A stretch of DNA of 62,112 bases, taken from Bifidobacterium hapali. Its GTDB lineage: Bacteria > Actinomycetota > Actinomycetes > Actinomycetales > Bifidobacteriaceae. Each line of letters begins with the position of its first letter. Position 1 is the first letter of the stretch. Position numbers and translations under genes: made by a program. The notes under the pieces are model-generated. The model worked only from the letters and a program-made list of their open reading frames with translations, searched no databases and had not been told where the DNA came from. The DNA lies in the NCBI RefSeq assembly GCF_002259755.1, contig NZ_MWWY01000014.1:353-62464 (forward strand), given 5' to 3'. This document shows, one piece after another, positions 18,444-29,400 of the stretch.

Positions 18444-20438
18444 ATGCCACAAGCAACTAACCGTCCGATGCGCGGGCCGCACGGTCCCGGTGGACCAGTC
18501 GAAAAACCGCAGGATTTCGGCAAAACGATGGGCAAACTCATCCATTTCTGCCGTCGATACATTCCAGTTATCATCATCGCGCTTGTCCTCGGTGCCGCCG
18601 GAACGATCTTCCAAATCATCGGGCCGGACCGGCTCAAAGACATGACTAACGAAATCGCCAAAGGTCTGCCCGCAATCGTTCGCGGAAAGCCGATCGTCGG
18701 CTCGGTTGATCTCGACGCGATCGCGCGCATCGGCTGGCTGCTCGTCGCGTTGTATCTCGGCTACGCGGTGCTCAGCTACGTGCAAAGCTGGCTCATGGCC
18801 AACGTGACGCAGCGCACCGCCCAGCGACTTCGCGAGGCGATCAGCGTGAAAATCAACAAACTACCGCTGAGCTACTTCGACAAAGTCAGCTACGGCGACG
18901 TGCTGAGCCGCATTACGAACGACGTTGACGCGATCGGACAGACGCTCGGCCAGTCGCTCGGTGCGCTGATTACGTCGGTCACGCTGTTCGTGGGCGCGCT
19001 CGTCATGATGTTTTACAACAACTGGATTATGGCGTTGTGCGCGATCGGTTCCAGCCTGCTCGGCGTGGTGATTATGGGCGTGATCATGAAGACGTCGCAA
19101 CAGTATTTCGTGCGACAGCAGGTTGCGCTCGGCGATGTCAACGGGCACGTCGAGGAAATGTACTCGGGGCATCTGATTGTCAAAGCGTACAACGGTGAGG
19201 CGGATTCGATTCGCCGATTCGAGCGGTACAACGCTGATCTGTACGATTCTGGCTGGAAATCGCAGTTTTTGTCCGGTTTGATGATGCCGTTGATGCAGTT
19301 CGTCGGCAATTTCGGATACGTGGTCGTGTGCGTGGTTGGAGCGGCGCTCGCGATGGACGGGCAGATCGAGTTCGGTGTGATCGTGGCGTTTATGATGTAT
19401 ATCCGGTTGTTTACGCAACCATTGTCGCAGTTTGCACAGGTGTTCCAGAATCTGCAGCGATGCGCGGCCGCGTCCGAGCGCGTGTTTGGGTTCCTTGAGG
19501 AGCCGGAGATGGCTGCGGAGCCGACTCGAGATGAGCTGCTTGGGGGCACGGGTGATCGTGCGGGTCGTGGCGGTCGCGCGGGTCGTGATCATCGTGCGGT
19601 GAGTGCGGCGGTGGCTGCCGATAATCATGCTGCACAATCCGCCATGACTGCAGCCCAGCGGTCGCAACTGCTCGGTTACGACGATCACGGCAATCCGCAG
19701 CCGGTACGCGGCGACGTCGACTTCGATCACGTACGATTCGAATACGAGCCAGGCAAGCCAATCATCAACGACTTCTCCGCGCACGTCGCCGCCGGACAGA
19801 AAGTCGCCATCGTTGGCCCAACCGGCGCTGGCAAAACCACGATGGTCAACCTGCTCATGCGATTCTACGAAATCGCCGGCGGACGCATCACCATCGACGG
19901 CGTGGACACGCGAACTGTACCGCGCTGGAACGTGCACGACCAGTTCTCGATGGTCCTGCAAGACACGTGGGTATTCCGTGGAACAGTGCGTGAAAACATC
20001 GCGTACTCCAAGACTGGCGTGACCGACGAACAGATTGTCGCCGCATGTCGCGCGGTCGGACTCGACCACTACATCCAGTCCCTACCTGACGGATACGACA
20101 CGGTTTTGGACGAAAACTCATCGCTCTCCGCTGGTCAGAAGCAGTTGCTGACCATTGCGCGTGCGATGGTCCAAGACGCGCCGATCCTGATTTTGGACGA
20201 AGCGACCTCTTCGGTTGATACGCGTACGGAAGAGCTCATTCAAAAGGCGATGGACGCGCTCACCGTTGGGCGAACGTCGTTCGTGATCGCGCACCGGCTT
20301 TCGACCATCCGCGATGCGGACATGATTCTGGTCATGAACCACGGCGACGTGATCGAGCGCGGCACCCACGACGAGTTACTCGCGGCGGGCGGGTTTTATG
20401 CCGACCTCTACAACAGCCAATTTACGCAAGTTGATTGA
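18444..20438 (+). CDS. Heterodimeric ABC exporter, subunit 2 (catalytic)
   Basis: A 664-residue partner of the preceding gene, 71 bp downstream, with GAAAGGAC before the start. An N-terminal Pro/Gly-rich tail leads to six membrane helices, then a ~45-residue Arg/Gly/Ala-rich linker (about 368-415) before the ATPase domain. Walker A GPTGAGKTT is at about 458-466 and Walker B ILILDEATSSVD keeps the catalytic Glu (about 586). The signature is LSAGQ (about 561-565) rather than LSGGQ. The degenerate site would be formed by subunit 1's Walker motifs and this altered signature, so the two deviations agree. Confidence 0.93.
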   Translation: MPQATNRPMRGPHGPGGPVEKPQDFGKTMGKLIHFCRRYIPVIIIALVLGAAGTIFQIIGPDRLKDMTNEIAKGLPAIVRGKPIVGSVDLDAIARIGWLLVALYLGYAVLSYVQSWLMANVTQRTAQRLREAISVKINKLPLSYFDKVSYGDVLSRITNDVDAIGQTLGQSLGALITSVTLFVGALVMMFYNNWIMALCAIGSSLLGVVIMGVIMKTSQQYFVRQQVALGDVNGHVEEMYSGHLIVKAYNGEADSIRRFERYNADLYDSGWKSQFLSGLMMPLMQFVGNFGYVVVCVVGAALAMDGQIEFGVIVAFMMYIRLFTQPLSQFAQVFQNLQRCAAASERVFGFLEEPEMAAEPTRDELLGGTGDRAGRGGRAGRDHRAVSAAVAADNHAAQSAMTAAQRSQLLGYDDHGNPQPVRGDVDFDHVRFEYEPGKPIINDFSAHVAAGQKVAIVGPTGAGKTTMVNLLMRFYEIAGGRITIDGVDTRTVPRWNVHDQFSMVLQDTWVFRGTVRENIAYSKTGVTDEQIVAACRAVGLDHYIQSLPDGYDTVLDENSSLSAGQKQLLTIARAMVQDAPILILDEATSSVDTRTEELIQKAMDALTVGRTSFVIAHRLSTIRDADMILVMNHGDVIERGTHDELLAAGGFYADLYNSQFTQVD

Positions 20439-20668
20439 TGGAGTGTCCGCTGCGTTACAGAAGACTCGACGTACTTTTGTACGCCTTCGTCTTCTGTGCC
20501 TTGCGGGCACACACATCAATCAACTTGCTACGCTCACTGAATAATGGCGCGTCCTCGGCATCGCGCAGAACTTGACGTATGTCAATACGTCGGCGTTCTG
20601 TGCGGCACCGAGGACGCACGCGTTATCCGATTTGCTACGCAAGTTGATTGATGGGGTGTCCGCTGCGT
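20423..20668. repeat. Direct 33-bp repeats with long hairpins at the exporter gene end
   Basis: The 33 bp at 20423-20455, which include the exporter stop codon, recur with one mismatch at 20636-20668. The complement of its GCAAGTTGATTGATG core lies at 20514-20528, giving a stem that encloses CAGAAGAC/GTCTTCTG. A second long hairpin with arms GCGTCCTCGG and CCGAGGACGC encloses GCGCAGAAC/GTTCTGTGC and GACGTAT/ATACGTC. It may act as a terminator; its origin is unclear. Confidence 0.8.
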
Positions 20669-20710
20669 GATTTCCTTCTTTCGGCGTGATGTTTTGGTGG
20701 TGGGATGGGG

Positions 20711-20918
20711 CTCTCCGCCGGAATGTCACGCTGATAGCCCGGTTTTTGTGATATTTCGGCGGATGGGCTAGGTACTTCCGCCGGATTGTCACGCAAGCAG
20801 AGTCTTAAATGTGATATTGCGGCGGATGGGCTAGGTACTTCCGCCGGAATGTCACGTTTTGGGGGCGGTTTTTGTGATATTTCGGCGGGATTGGAGTATC
20901 TTCCGCCGGAATGTCACA
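20711..20918. repeat. GTGATATTTCGGCGG / CCGCCGGAATGTCAC cluster, copy 1
   Basis: Facing pairs of GTGATAT(T)TCGGCGG and CCGCCGGA(A/T)TGTCAC, three pairs plus a single leading arm. Two further clusters lie at 22752-22921 and 35439-35608. Loop sequences (e.g. ATGGGCTAGGTACTT, GATTGGAGTATCTT) are also shared. Confidence 0.85.
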
Positions 20919-20939
20919 AAGTGGGTGATCATACGGGTT

Positions 20940-21166
20940 GTTGTGGGTCACGGGATAGGAAATTGAGTGTTTTTTGCTATCGCGTGACCGCGGGTATAGG
21001 TCATGGGATGGAAATACACGTGGGGTTTTGCCATCTTGTGATTGTGGGCATGTTCACGGGATGGTACAAAGCCCGAGTTTTTCCATTTCGTGCGCTGAAA
21101 AATAGCGGAATTGAGGTCACGCGATGGATTGAAACGGGTCAATTCCATCGCGTGACGTGACCGAAT
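20940..21166. repeat. Long intergenic repeat with GTCACG(C/G)GAT hairpins, copy 1
   Basis: A run of hairpins, e.g. GTCACGGGATAGG...CTATCGCGTGAC and CACGCGATGGATTG...CCATCGCGTG. It is near-identical over about 220 bp to 35633-35860, and in both places directly follows the CCGCCGG cluster. Open frames across it are repeat-derived and not called. Confidence 0.85.
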
Positions 21167-21230
21167 ATGTCAGTGCGGTTTGTGGGCTGATTGTGGGTGT
21201 GGTCTGTTTATTGCAGGAAAGTGCGGGCAT

Positions 21231-21276
21231 GGACTGTTCATCAAACCTCGTAATCAGAGGGTTTCATGAACAGTCC
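21231..21276. other. Long hairpin
   Basis: GGACTGTTCAT and AAACCTC face GAGGGTTT and ATGAACAGTCC, giving a near-perfect 18-bp stem. It lies 150 bp past the 3' end of the DUF4143 ATPase gene. A third AACAGTCCCCAC copy follows immediately. Function unknown; no T-run. Confidence 0.7.
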
Positions 21277-21428
21277 CCACCTAACAGTCCCCACCCACAA
21301 TGCTTCTTGTATCCGGCTTGTAGTGGAAGCGCAAGCGCATTATCCTGTACCATTTCACAGATTCTGTGAATAGTAATCCAATCGGCTATCAATTAGTGAC
21401 ACAGATCGCAACGTTTCTTGCATCCGAA

Positions 21429-22604
21429 CTAACGCAGGAGCCAGTTGTTCGTATTGCTGACGTTGACATTTCCGTGTCGGTAGCTGTTCGCAACTCGAGA
21501 TACTACATATAAGTGTTCCGTGGATATGCCGAGCTGTTGACCGATGGAGAGTAATTGCTTGGCATAGCGGTCATGGTAGGTCTGTCCGGATTTGATTTCA
21601 GCCATGATGGGACTGTGTCGATCGGTGAAATCAAGGAGATCGACCTCGATTTTGCTGTCGTCGCGGTAGAAGTAGAGCCGTGGCTCTCGGTCGGCGTTGT
21701 ATTGCGATTTCAACGTTTCTGCCACGATAAGGTTCTCGAATACCATGCCTAAATATTCTGATTCGAGTAGGTCGTTCAGACTGGTGAGTCCAAGCAGATG
21801 GCAGAGGAGTCCGGTGTCGTGGAAGTAGAGTTTCGGTGTCTTGGTGAGACGTTTGCGCGCATTCGTGTAGTAAGGGTTGAGCGTAAAGATTACGTAGCTT
21901 GATTCGAGAATCGACATCCATGATCGGACAGTGGGAACGCTCACGCCAGTATCGTTGGCAAGATTTGTGTAGTTGGCAAGATTGCCAGCGTTTAGCGCGC
22001 ATAGTTCCAAGAACGTGCGGAATGCGCTGGTATTACGCACATCAAGATAGCCTGCCACGTCACGTTCAACGTATGTGTCGATATAACTACGGAAGAATAT
22101 ATCGTGTGGTATGCCGGATGTGATCATGCGCGGGAATCCTCCGGAGAACATGAATTCGTCTGTTGAGAGCTGTTCGGACTCGGACGCTTCCGTGATCTCG
22201 CGATAGGAAAGCGGTAAGAGTTTGAGCAAGCCAACGCGTCCCGCTAATGATTGTCTGATCTGCTTGAGTAGCAGGAAATTCTGTGAGCCTGACAGAATAT
22301 ATTGTCCTGGTTCATTGCGTTCATCGGATACGACTTGGATCATGGAGAATAAGTCTGGCGCGTACTGTGCCTCGTCGATAATTAGATGATTTGGTTTGTT
22401 GCGGATGAAACCTACGGGATCTTCCAGAGCTTCTGTTCTTGTCTGTCTATCTTCGAGATTGACATATCGATAGTCGGGGAATGCTTCTCGTACAAGCGTT
22501 GATTTGCCGCTTTGTCTTGGGCCGGTAAGCGACACGATAGGAAACCATGTTGCAGTCTGCTGTAATCGCGAAAGAAGGATGCGTGGGATGATCGGTAATG
22601 CCAT
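21429..22604 (-). CDS. AAA ATPase with DUF4143 domain (subgroup A)
   Basis: A 391-residue protein: AAA_14-type P-loop ATPase then DUF4143. Walker A GPRQSGKS is at 28-35 and Walker B HLIIDEAQ at 73-80; ILSGSQNFLLLKQIRQSLAG follows. The C-terminal part keeps KIEVDLLD and MAEIKSG (E320, D322, E336, K338), the E/D...ExK pattern of PD-(D/E)XK nuclease-like folds. It is about the same length as, and clearly paralogous to, the protein at 55103-56281. Its cellular role is not established. Three 23-nt direct repeats abut its start, and a TAAAAT box ends 8 nt before the ATG, suggesting an almost leaderless mRNA. Confidence 0.9.
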   Translation of the reverse strand: MALPIIPRILLSRLQQTATWFPIVSLTGPRQSGKSTLVREAFPDYRYVNLEDRQTRTEALEDPVGFIRNKPNHLIIDEAQYAPDLFSMIQVVSDERNEPGQYILSGSQNFLLLKQIRQSLAGRVGLLKLLPLSYREITEASESEQLSTDEFMFSGGFPRMITSGIPHDIFFRSYIDTYVERDVAGYLDVRNTSAFRTFLELCALNAGNLANYTNLANDTGVSVPTVRSWMSILESSYVIFTLNPYYTNARKRLTKTPKLYFHDTGLLCHLLGLTSLNDLLESEYLGMVFENLIVAETLKSQYNADREPRLYFYRDDSKIEVDLLDFTDRHSPIMAEIKSGQTYHDRYAKQLLSIGQQLGISTEHLYVVSRVANSYRHGNVNVSNTNNWLLR

Positions 22605-22612
22605 GATGCCTT

Positions 22613-22678
22613 ATTTTACCATAATCGTAAAGTAGAAATTACCATAATCATAAAGTTGCAATTGCCATAATCGTAAAT
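22613..22678 (-). promoter_or_regulatory. Three 23-nt iterons at the start of the DUF4143 ATPase gene
   Basis: On the minus strand TTTACGATTATGGCAA, TTTATGATTATGGTAA and TTTACGATTATGGTAA repeat with exact 23-nt period (plus-strand units begin at 22616, 22639 and 22662). The proximal unit overlaps a TAAAAT box (22618 to 22613). Confidence 0.8.
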
Positions 22679-22751
22679 TTGTGTATTTATGTATCTGCTA
22701 AAAGCTGAGAACAGAGGATAGGTAACATGGGGGTGAGAAAGGTTTGTGAAT

Positions 22752-22921
22752 GTGATATTTCGGCGGAGGACTTAGGTACTTCCGCCGGATTGTCACGCAA
22801 ACAGGGTCTTAAATGTGATATTGCGGCGGATGGGCTAGGGGTTTCCGCCGGAATGTCACGTTTTGGGGGCGGTTTTTGTGATATTTCGGCGGGATTGGAG
22901 TATCTTCCGCCGGAATGTCAC
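22752..22921. repeat. GTGATATTTCGGCGG / CCGCCGGAATGTCAC cluster, copy 2
   Basis: Three facing pairs of the motif, with loops matching those of copies 1 and 3 (ATGGGCTAGGGGTTT and GATTGGAGTATCTT). It stands upstream of the ATPase gene and lacks the GTCACGGGAT repeat that follows the other two copies. Confidence 0.85.
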
Positions 22922-23150
22922 ATTTTGAGGGTTGGATGGGTGCGATGGATGGGTTGGGGATGGTGGAACGCCGTTGCTCCCGTTGGTTTGGCGGATATAG
23001 ATGCGTGTGTTGCCGCCGATGCGGTTCAGGCAGTGGTGCGTAAAGTGATGTAAGGATATATATGCGTGTGCTGAGGAGCCGCGGTGGCCCGGCGTTTGCG
23101 GGGGACTCGCATCGGCAACGATGGCGCAGCGAGACCCCGGAATTGAACGG

Positions 23151-23205
23151 CTATAATCCGCCCAGCGGGTGGATTATAGGGGGCAACCACACTCCCGCAG
23201 TGTGG
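23151..23205 (+). other. Two hairpins in the leader region of pilus locus 1
   Basis: CTATAATCC/GGATTATAG (with inner CCC/GGG) at 23151-23179 and CCACACT/AGTGTGG at 23187-23205, the second followed by a T-rich stretch. The rest of 22922-23312 shows no gene or clear motif. They may be leader structures or the end of an upstream transcript. Confidence 0.6.
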
Positions 23206-23312
23206 AAAGCGTTTTCTTTATTGTGACACTGGTGACGTCAGTAAATCGGCGTGTTGCCTACGATCATGGGACTTTTACAAAACGGATGAATTTACCAAGA
23301 AAAAGCTGTCCT

Positions 23313-23321
23313 GGGGGGGGG
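23313..23321 (+). other. G9 homopolymer upstream of the pilus tip adhesin
   Basis: Nine G residues about 95 bp before the adhesin start. The last G also begins a small hairpin, GGTGTA/TACACC (23320-23339). A short frame starting at ATG 23286 reads through the tract, and its stop position depends on tract length. Confidence 0.85.
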
Positions 23322-23415
23322 TGTAGAAGTTTTTACACCGATTAATCGGCTTGATAAGAAAGACGCGTGATCGGTAACGACAGGAGTGATGACCCAGAGT
23401 AGTATAGGGGGCCAT

Positions 23416-26400
23416 ATGCGCCGACGTATGTCGAGTAATCCGCTGACCAGCGGCTTCCGCATGCGCAGACCGTATCATGCTCGTGTCATCATGGATTGGC
23501 GACGCGCGATGGCCGCCATACTTGCCGTCGTCATGACCGTGGTCATGACCCCTGCCGCCGATGCACGCGGCCTCGCTGATCCGTGGAACATCGGCGCCGC
23601 ATCGATCTCCGCAGTCGGTTCGAGCGATGACACCGGCGTCACCGTCGTCTCGAATGGCACTATTGTGACCGACCCCACTATCGTGGCTGCGACACAGTCG
23701 GCGACGCTGACCACGCTGCGCACTGATTCATCGCCCGCCTATGACACGGAAACAGTGGATGATTCCTCATCAGATTCCGCTGATTCTGGCACCGCGGATG
23801 CGACGGATTCAACGTCCGCTGATTCATCATCCACCGAATCTCAGCCTCAGGTCACCGTCGGCACGACGACGCTCGGCGGCCGCGATTTTGAAGGCCAAGT
23901 CACCAAGGAAATCAACGGCAAGACGTACATTCTGATCGGCAACGAACAGCAGCTGCGCGCCATCGGTTCGGACAAGAAGGTGGTGCGCCCGATCTGGAAA
24001 ACCGAGACGGCACAATGTCGGCAGACCGGTATTTTGCTGGGAATTCCAACGTATGGATGGGTTGATATCGACCATGTAACAACGCAGGAATACGTGGGTG
24101 ATGCCGATCTCGATGAAACGTCGACATTGCGCGATCAGGCCGCCGACGGAGACCATGATTCCTCGTTGCTGGTGTGTAGCGCGCTCAGTGTGAACGACTA
24201 CAAATACCACTACACCACGCTCGACGACGACGGCAACAAAGTCAGTGCCAGCTCGGCCAATACCGGCCAGACCTACTCCGCGGACGCGAACTACATCATC
24301 TTCCGCGACATCGACCTGAGCTCGAACGCTGCCGACCCCACCAACACCAACTGGACGCCGCTCATGTTCTCTGGCACGATGCTCGGCGCGGTGAGCACGA
24401 ACAGTAGCGTTGCCGGTACATTGCGGAGTGCGATTGATACCGCTGGCACAGGTGTAGTAGACGGAACCGCTAAACCGGTCATCTCTCATATCGTCGTCAG
24501 TCAGCCCGGACCGCAACTCGATGTGAGCGTGCAGCAGGGCGTCGGCTTTTTTGCGTCCATTATGAGCAAGTCAAGCCTTACCGGCAGTAGTCTTGGCAGC
24601 GCGGGTACGGCCACCGTTGCCAATCTCAAACTCAGTGACGTGTCGGTAACGAATCAGGCCACAGAATCCTACATACCGACAACGCTATTGGGAGCATTGA
24701 CCACAGCCGTGGGGATGCTGCTCGATGCGCTGATCGCCGCATTGAAATTGCTGACTTTGGGTGCGCTTGACATTGATTTAAAACTTGCTGATCTGTTGAC
24801 GTTGCACAAGATTAATCCGTCGAATCTCGCTACGGGCGCGTTCGCCGGCCGCATATATGGCGATGTACGCGTCGCCGGGTGCGAAGTAGAGGATGTCACG
24901 GTCTCCAGCGTAGCGAATATGACAGGCGGTTTTGCAGGGTATGTTGAAGGCGCCACTCGATATGATGCCGTCTCCGATATTGTAGGAACGCTAACGAATG
25001 TGCTCGCGAAAATTCTCGGGGTTATTCCGTTCCTCGGTTTGGGTGATCTGGTTGAATGGCTGCTGGATGGCACGCTCGGACTAAATGCTTTGATTCCGGT
25101 CGGCTACTACAACCCGGTCATCTCCGATTCACATGTGAACGGATTCAAGACGGATACGGTTATCGGCAGTGACGCCAAGAACCAGTCCGGCGGCTTCGTC
25201 GGTGTGCAGATCGGCACGATCATCGAGAATTCGTCGGTGACCAGTGCGAACGCGTTTACCGTGAAGGCATCCCAATATGCGGGCGGATTCGCCGGCGTCA
25301 GCCGCAACGGCAATGTGGGAGGTCTTGTCAACTCGCTTGGCGTCGATTTGATGTCTGCGCTGCGTCCGCAAAGCCTCATCGAATCAAGCACGCTTGACGC
25401 GCAAGGCGGTGTCACCGTGACCGCCGCGAACTACGCGGGCGGATTCTCCGGCGCGATGGCGAACGCCTATGCGATCAATGACACTGTGTCAGGCATCGCG
25501 ACCGTTACCGCCACCGCATCGCATGCCGGCGGCTTCACCGGCTTCGCCTCGGTCGGCTGGGGATTGGAACTCGGCACCGATGATACGACGAACACGTCGC
25601 TGGTCAAGCAGCTCACCAAAGCCATTACGAAATTGCTGAGCGATGGCAGCGGCAGCAATGCGGGCGAACTGTTGTCCATTGCAGGCGTGAAACCGTCCGC
25701 GATTCTTGGCACGACGATGAATGCCGCGATGAAGATCACCTCTGACGGCGATTACGCCGGCGGTATGGTCGGCGTCGGTTCCGGCACGGTAATCGATGAT
25801 TCCAGTGAGGGCAATCTCAACAACCTTACGTTCTGGGAATATGACAGTGCTCTACATCCGAAGCGCGCTTACCCGAAGCAACAGACCACGGTGATCACGC
25901 AATTGGATTCGGTCAAGGCCGGTGATTCATATGCCGGTGGCATTGCGGGCAACCTTCAGCCGGTTATGGTCGCCGGGCTTTTGAACAATGTGCTTTCCAT
26001 CGGCGATCTCACCGTGCTGAAAAAGGTGAATCAGTTCTCCGCCTTTACGGTCAGCAATGTTACCGTTAACAATATGGCCAACAATGCCGCGGTCAACAAT
26101 ACCGCGAAACTGGTGGTCATTGCGGATGGGTATTACGCAGGCGGCGCCATCGGATGTGCCACCGGCGGCGACATTACGAACGTGAGCATCGCACAGATTG
26201 CCAACGTCACAGCTAAAGGTGAGGCTGGCGGTTTCATCGGCATGACCGGCCCGGGTGATGCGGTCGGTGCGACTGGCCTTAACGTGCTCGGCTTGATCAA
26301 AGTCTCGGGGTTGCTTTCCGTTGCTCAATATTCGTCGGTCGAGGTGCGCGACGCTACCGTCGCCGGTATAGCCATCGGGTTCACCGTGGCTGCGACCGGC

Positions 26401-29400
26401 GCGAATACCGCCGGCGAGACTAACGTCTACACGGTCGGCGGTTTTTATGGTCAGGCGAACTCGACCAAGACGGTTGACGCGCATGTAACTAATCTGCGAT
26501 CGGTCACCGCCGACAAAACCACCTCGGACGGTTTGGCCGGCGGATTCGTCGGTTACTCCACCACCGGCGGTCTCGCCGACGTTGCCGATAATGCAGCAGA
26601 TTCCAGCGTGCTGGACGAGTGGATTAAAGGCGGCTTGTTGTCCGTCAATGATCTGCTGGGCGCTGTGCCCTATTTGATCCCCAACTATCGGGATACGACG
26701 GTCAGCTATGTCAATGGTGGTTATGTTGAAGCCGACGTAGCGGGCGGTTTCGCAGGCGACTTCCAAAGCGGCAAAATCAACCAGTTTTCCGATAGTGATT
26801 TGAAAGATGACCCAACTCTTGCCAGTATTAAGACGCGTGTCACAGCAAACGGCTACGCGGCCGTTATCAACATCGACCATGTGACCGGCGGCGCCTATGC
26901 GGGCGGTTTCGGCGGTAAGGTCGTTTCCGGCGCGCTCGCATCGGCGGGCAATGGTGGCATCAGCCTGCTCGGCAAACTCGGCACGGTGGATTTGACCAAT
27001 CTGGTGCAAGTTGTGCAAGGCTATGTGCCGTTCATCTCCTATGCTGGCGTGCGCTCTGACTCCACCACGGTGGAAACCACGAGCGGCAACAAGACAACGA
27101 GCCCGGATCATCCGGGACTGTTGGTCGTGGCGAATCGGCTTGATGATGCCGATTCCCGTTCCGGTTCCGCCGGCGGCTACATTGGCTACGGTTCCGGCGT
27201 GCAAGTATCCCATTCCGATGTGACGCAATTGCGCTACACCAAAGTCACCGAGCCTTCACAGCGTGAGGGCGTGAACGGCTATCCATATTTCGATGGGGCG
27301 AAAAGCAAGTATGCCATTACCGCAAAGCGCTATGCCGGCGGCTACATCGGGTTTATGGATATCGGTTCCGCCGCATCAGTTGGGCAGGGACTCAAACTGC
27401 TCGGTAACGGCATCAAACTCACCGATGTGACCAGCGTGCTGTCGGTTGTGGTCTCCACGATCGAGCATTCCGACGTAACCGGCGATACGCTGGGCTATGC
27501 GGTACTTGCCAGTGCCACTGATGAAAAGAACACGGCTATCGGCGATGCCATCGCTACCGAAGGCAGCGCCAAAAACCCGATTGGTCAAGCGGGTGGATTC
27601 GCGGGGCGGATTCAAGGCGGGCATATTCAAGACGCCAACGCACATAATTTCGCATACATCATCGGCCAGATTACGTCCGGTGGTTATGCCGGTGGCATCG
27701 CACCCGGTGATGCGGCAAGCGTGCTCGGCGATGATGCGTCGATCTTGAGCGGTCTGGTTAATACTGGCGGCACATTTGCATCGCTGTTGCAAGACTTTGT
27801 ACCTACGATTCGCAATTCGTCCACCGACGCAATACCATGCGGCGGTGTTGTGCGCGCGCAAGCTGCTTCGGATTCGGTCGCATTGCGCGGTATGGCCGGC
27901 GGTTATGTGGGTCATAACGAAGGCGGCCATATTTGGGGTAAGAACAATGCGCCGTGGAAGAGCGAGAATGACGCGAACAACCATTACAGCGGCCCACAGC
28001 ATACTGCGTTCGCCGCACGTATTCTCTCGGTGTATGGTGCGGAATTTGCCGGTGGCTTTACCGGTTTTATGGAACCTGCCGATACCGCTGAAACCGGTAG
28101 TCTCAGCCTGTTGTTCGGACTGATCGAGGTTGGTAATCTGCTCGGCGCACTCGGCGTGACCTACCCGACCGAGGAGAACACGCAGGTCACCGGGCCGCTG
28201 CGTAATCTCGACTTTGCGACATGGCAGAAGTGGGCTTCGGCGGTCGGCATCTACGGCGGTTACGGCAAGGAATTCGCTGAACTGCTCAAGAATGCCGGCA
28301 CTATCACGAATCAAGATGAGCTGAATAAAGCCATTGACATGTATATTTACGGTACAAATGTGGTCGCAGGTCGTACATCCTACGATCAGAACGCGAACGC
28401 TTCCGAGGGTGGCGTCGCCGGCGGCTACGTCGGTCTGATGCGCGCTGGCACTGTGACCAACGGTCAGGCGCAGGACACCAAGCAGGTCAAGGCCATGCGG
28501 GCGGCTGGTGGTTTCGCGGGTTCGATGGAGGCCGGAGGTGCTGCGCAATTCGGCACCATCGACGTGCTGGGCTTTATCAAAGCCAACCTGAGCAAACTGG
28601 TTAGTGCGCTGAGCGTGTTCGTTCCTGTGGTAAAAAGCTCGTCTGTGATTGGCTACCGTCGCGGCATGACCGTCGAGGCGACCGGTATCGATCTGACTCA
28701 TACGAACGGTTTTGCGGGCGGCTATGTCGGTTATGCTTCCGGCGCGCAGATTTGGGGCGATGCCACGTTCGCTGATGCGGACGAGTCCGGCGACCGTTGG
28801 ACTATCGGTTCCACGCATGAGGGCTATACGGCGACCGGCTGCAACGTGACGAACCTTCGCCGTGTGAAGGGTACAAACGCGATCGGCGGTTATGCCGGCC
28901 TGATCACCGCGGCTGGTGTGGCGGAAGTGAACACGAACGTATCTGAAGGCATATTGCAGAAGCTGCTTAATGCGTTGATCTCCACGCCATCCGATCTTGC
29001 GCAAGTCGTGCAAGCCACCGTATCCACCGTTCGGGGAGCAATAGTCGCGTCCGTGACGGACGAGCAGTCCGCCGCCACTTGGGGTTTCACCGTGGAAGGC
29101 GCGTACAGTGTGACCGGCACCGACGGCAAGGTCACAACTCGGTATGCGCGTGCAGCTGGCGGTTTTGCTGGCTCTATGAAGGCCGTCGTAGCCGGCACCG
29201 AAAAGGGCGGCACTGCTACGGATGGTACTGACACGTTGACCGTAAGCGGTCTGCGCGGCGTGGAAGGCGGCCAGTATGCAGGCGGCTTCTTCGGTCAAGC
29301 TGATGTGACGTCGGTTGCGTCTGTGGCCGGTACCGATGGTACGGACGGTTCCGACCAAAGCGCCAACCTGCTCCTCAAACTGATCAAGGCCGGTAACATT

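Noticed and set aside
20711..21160. Short open frames (about 70-150 codons) across the CCGCCGG and GTCACGGGAT repeats at 20.8, 22.7 and 35.4 kb
   Set aside because: The translations are similar only because the DNA repeats are similar; the frames are produced by inverted repeats and have no ribosome sites or protein-like pattern.
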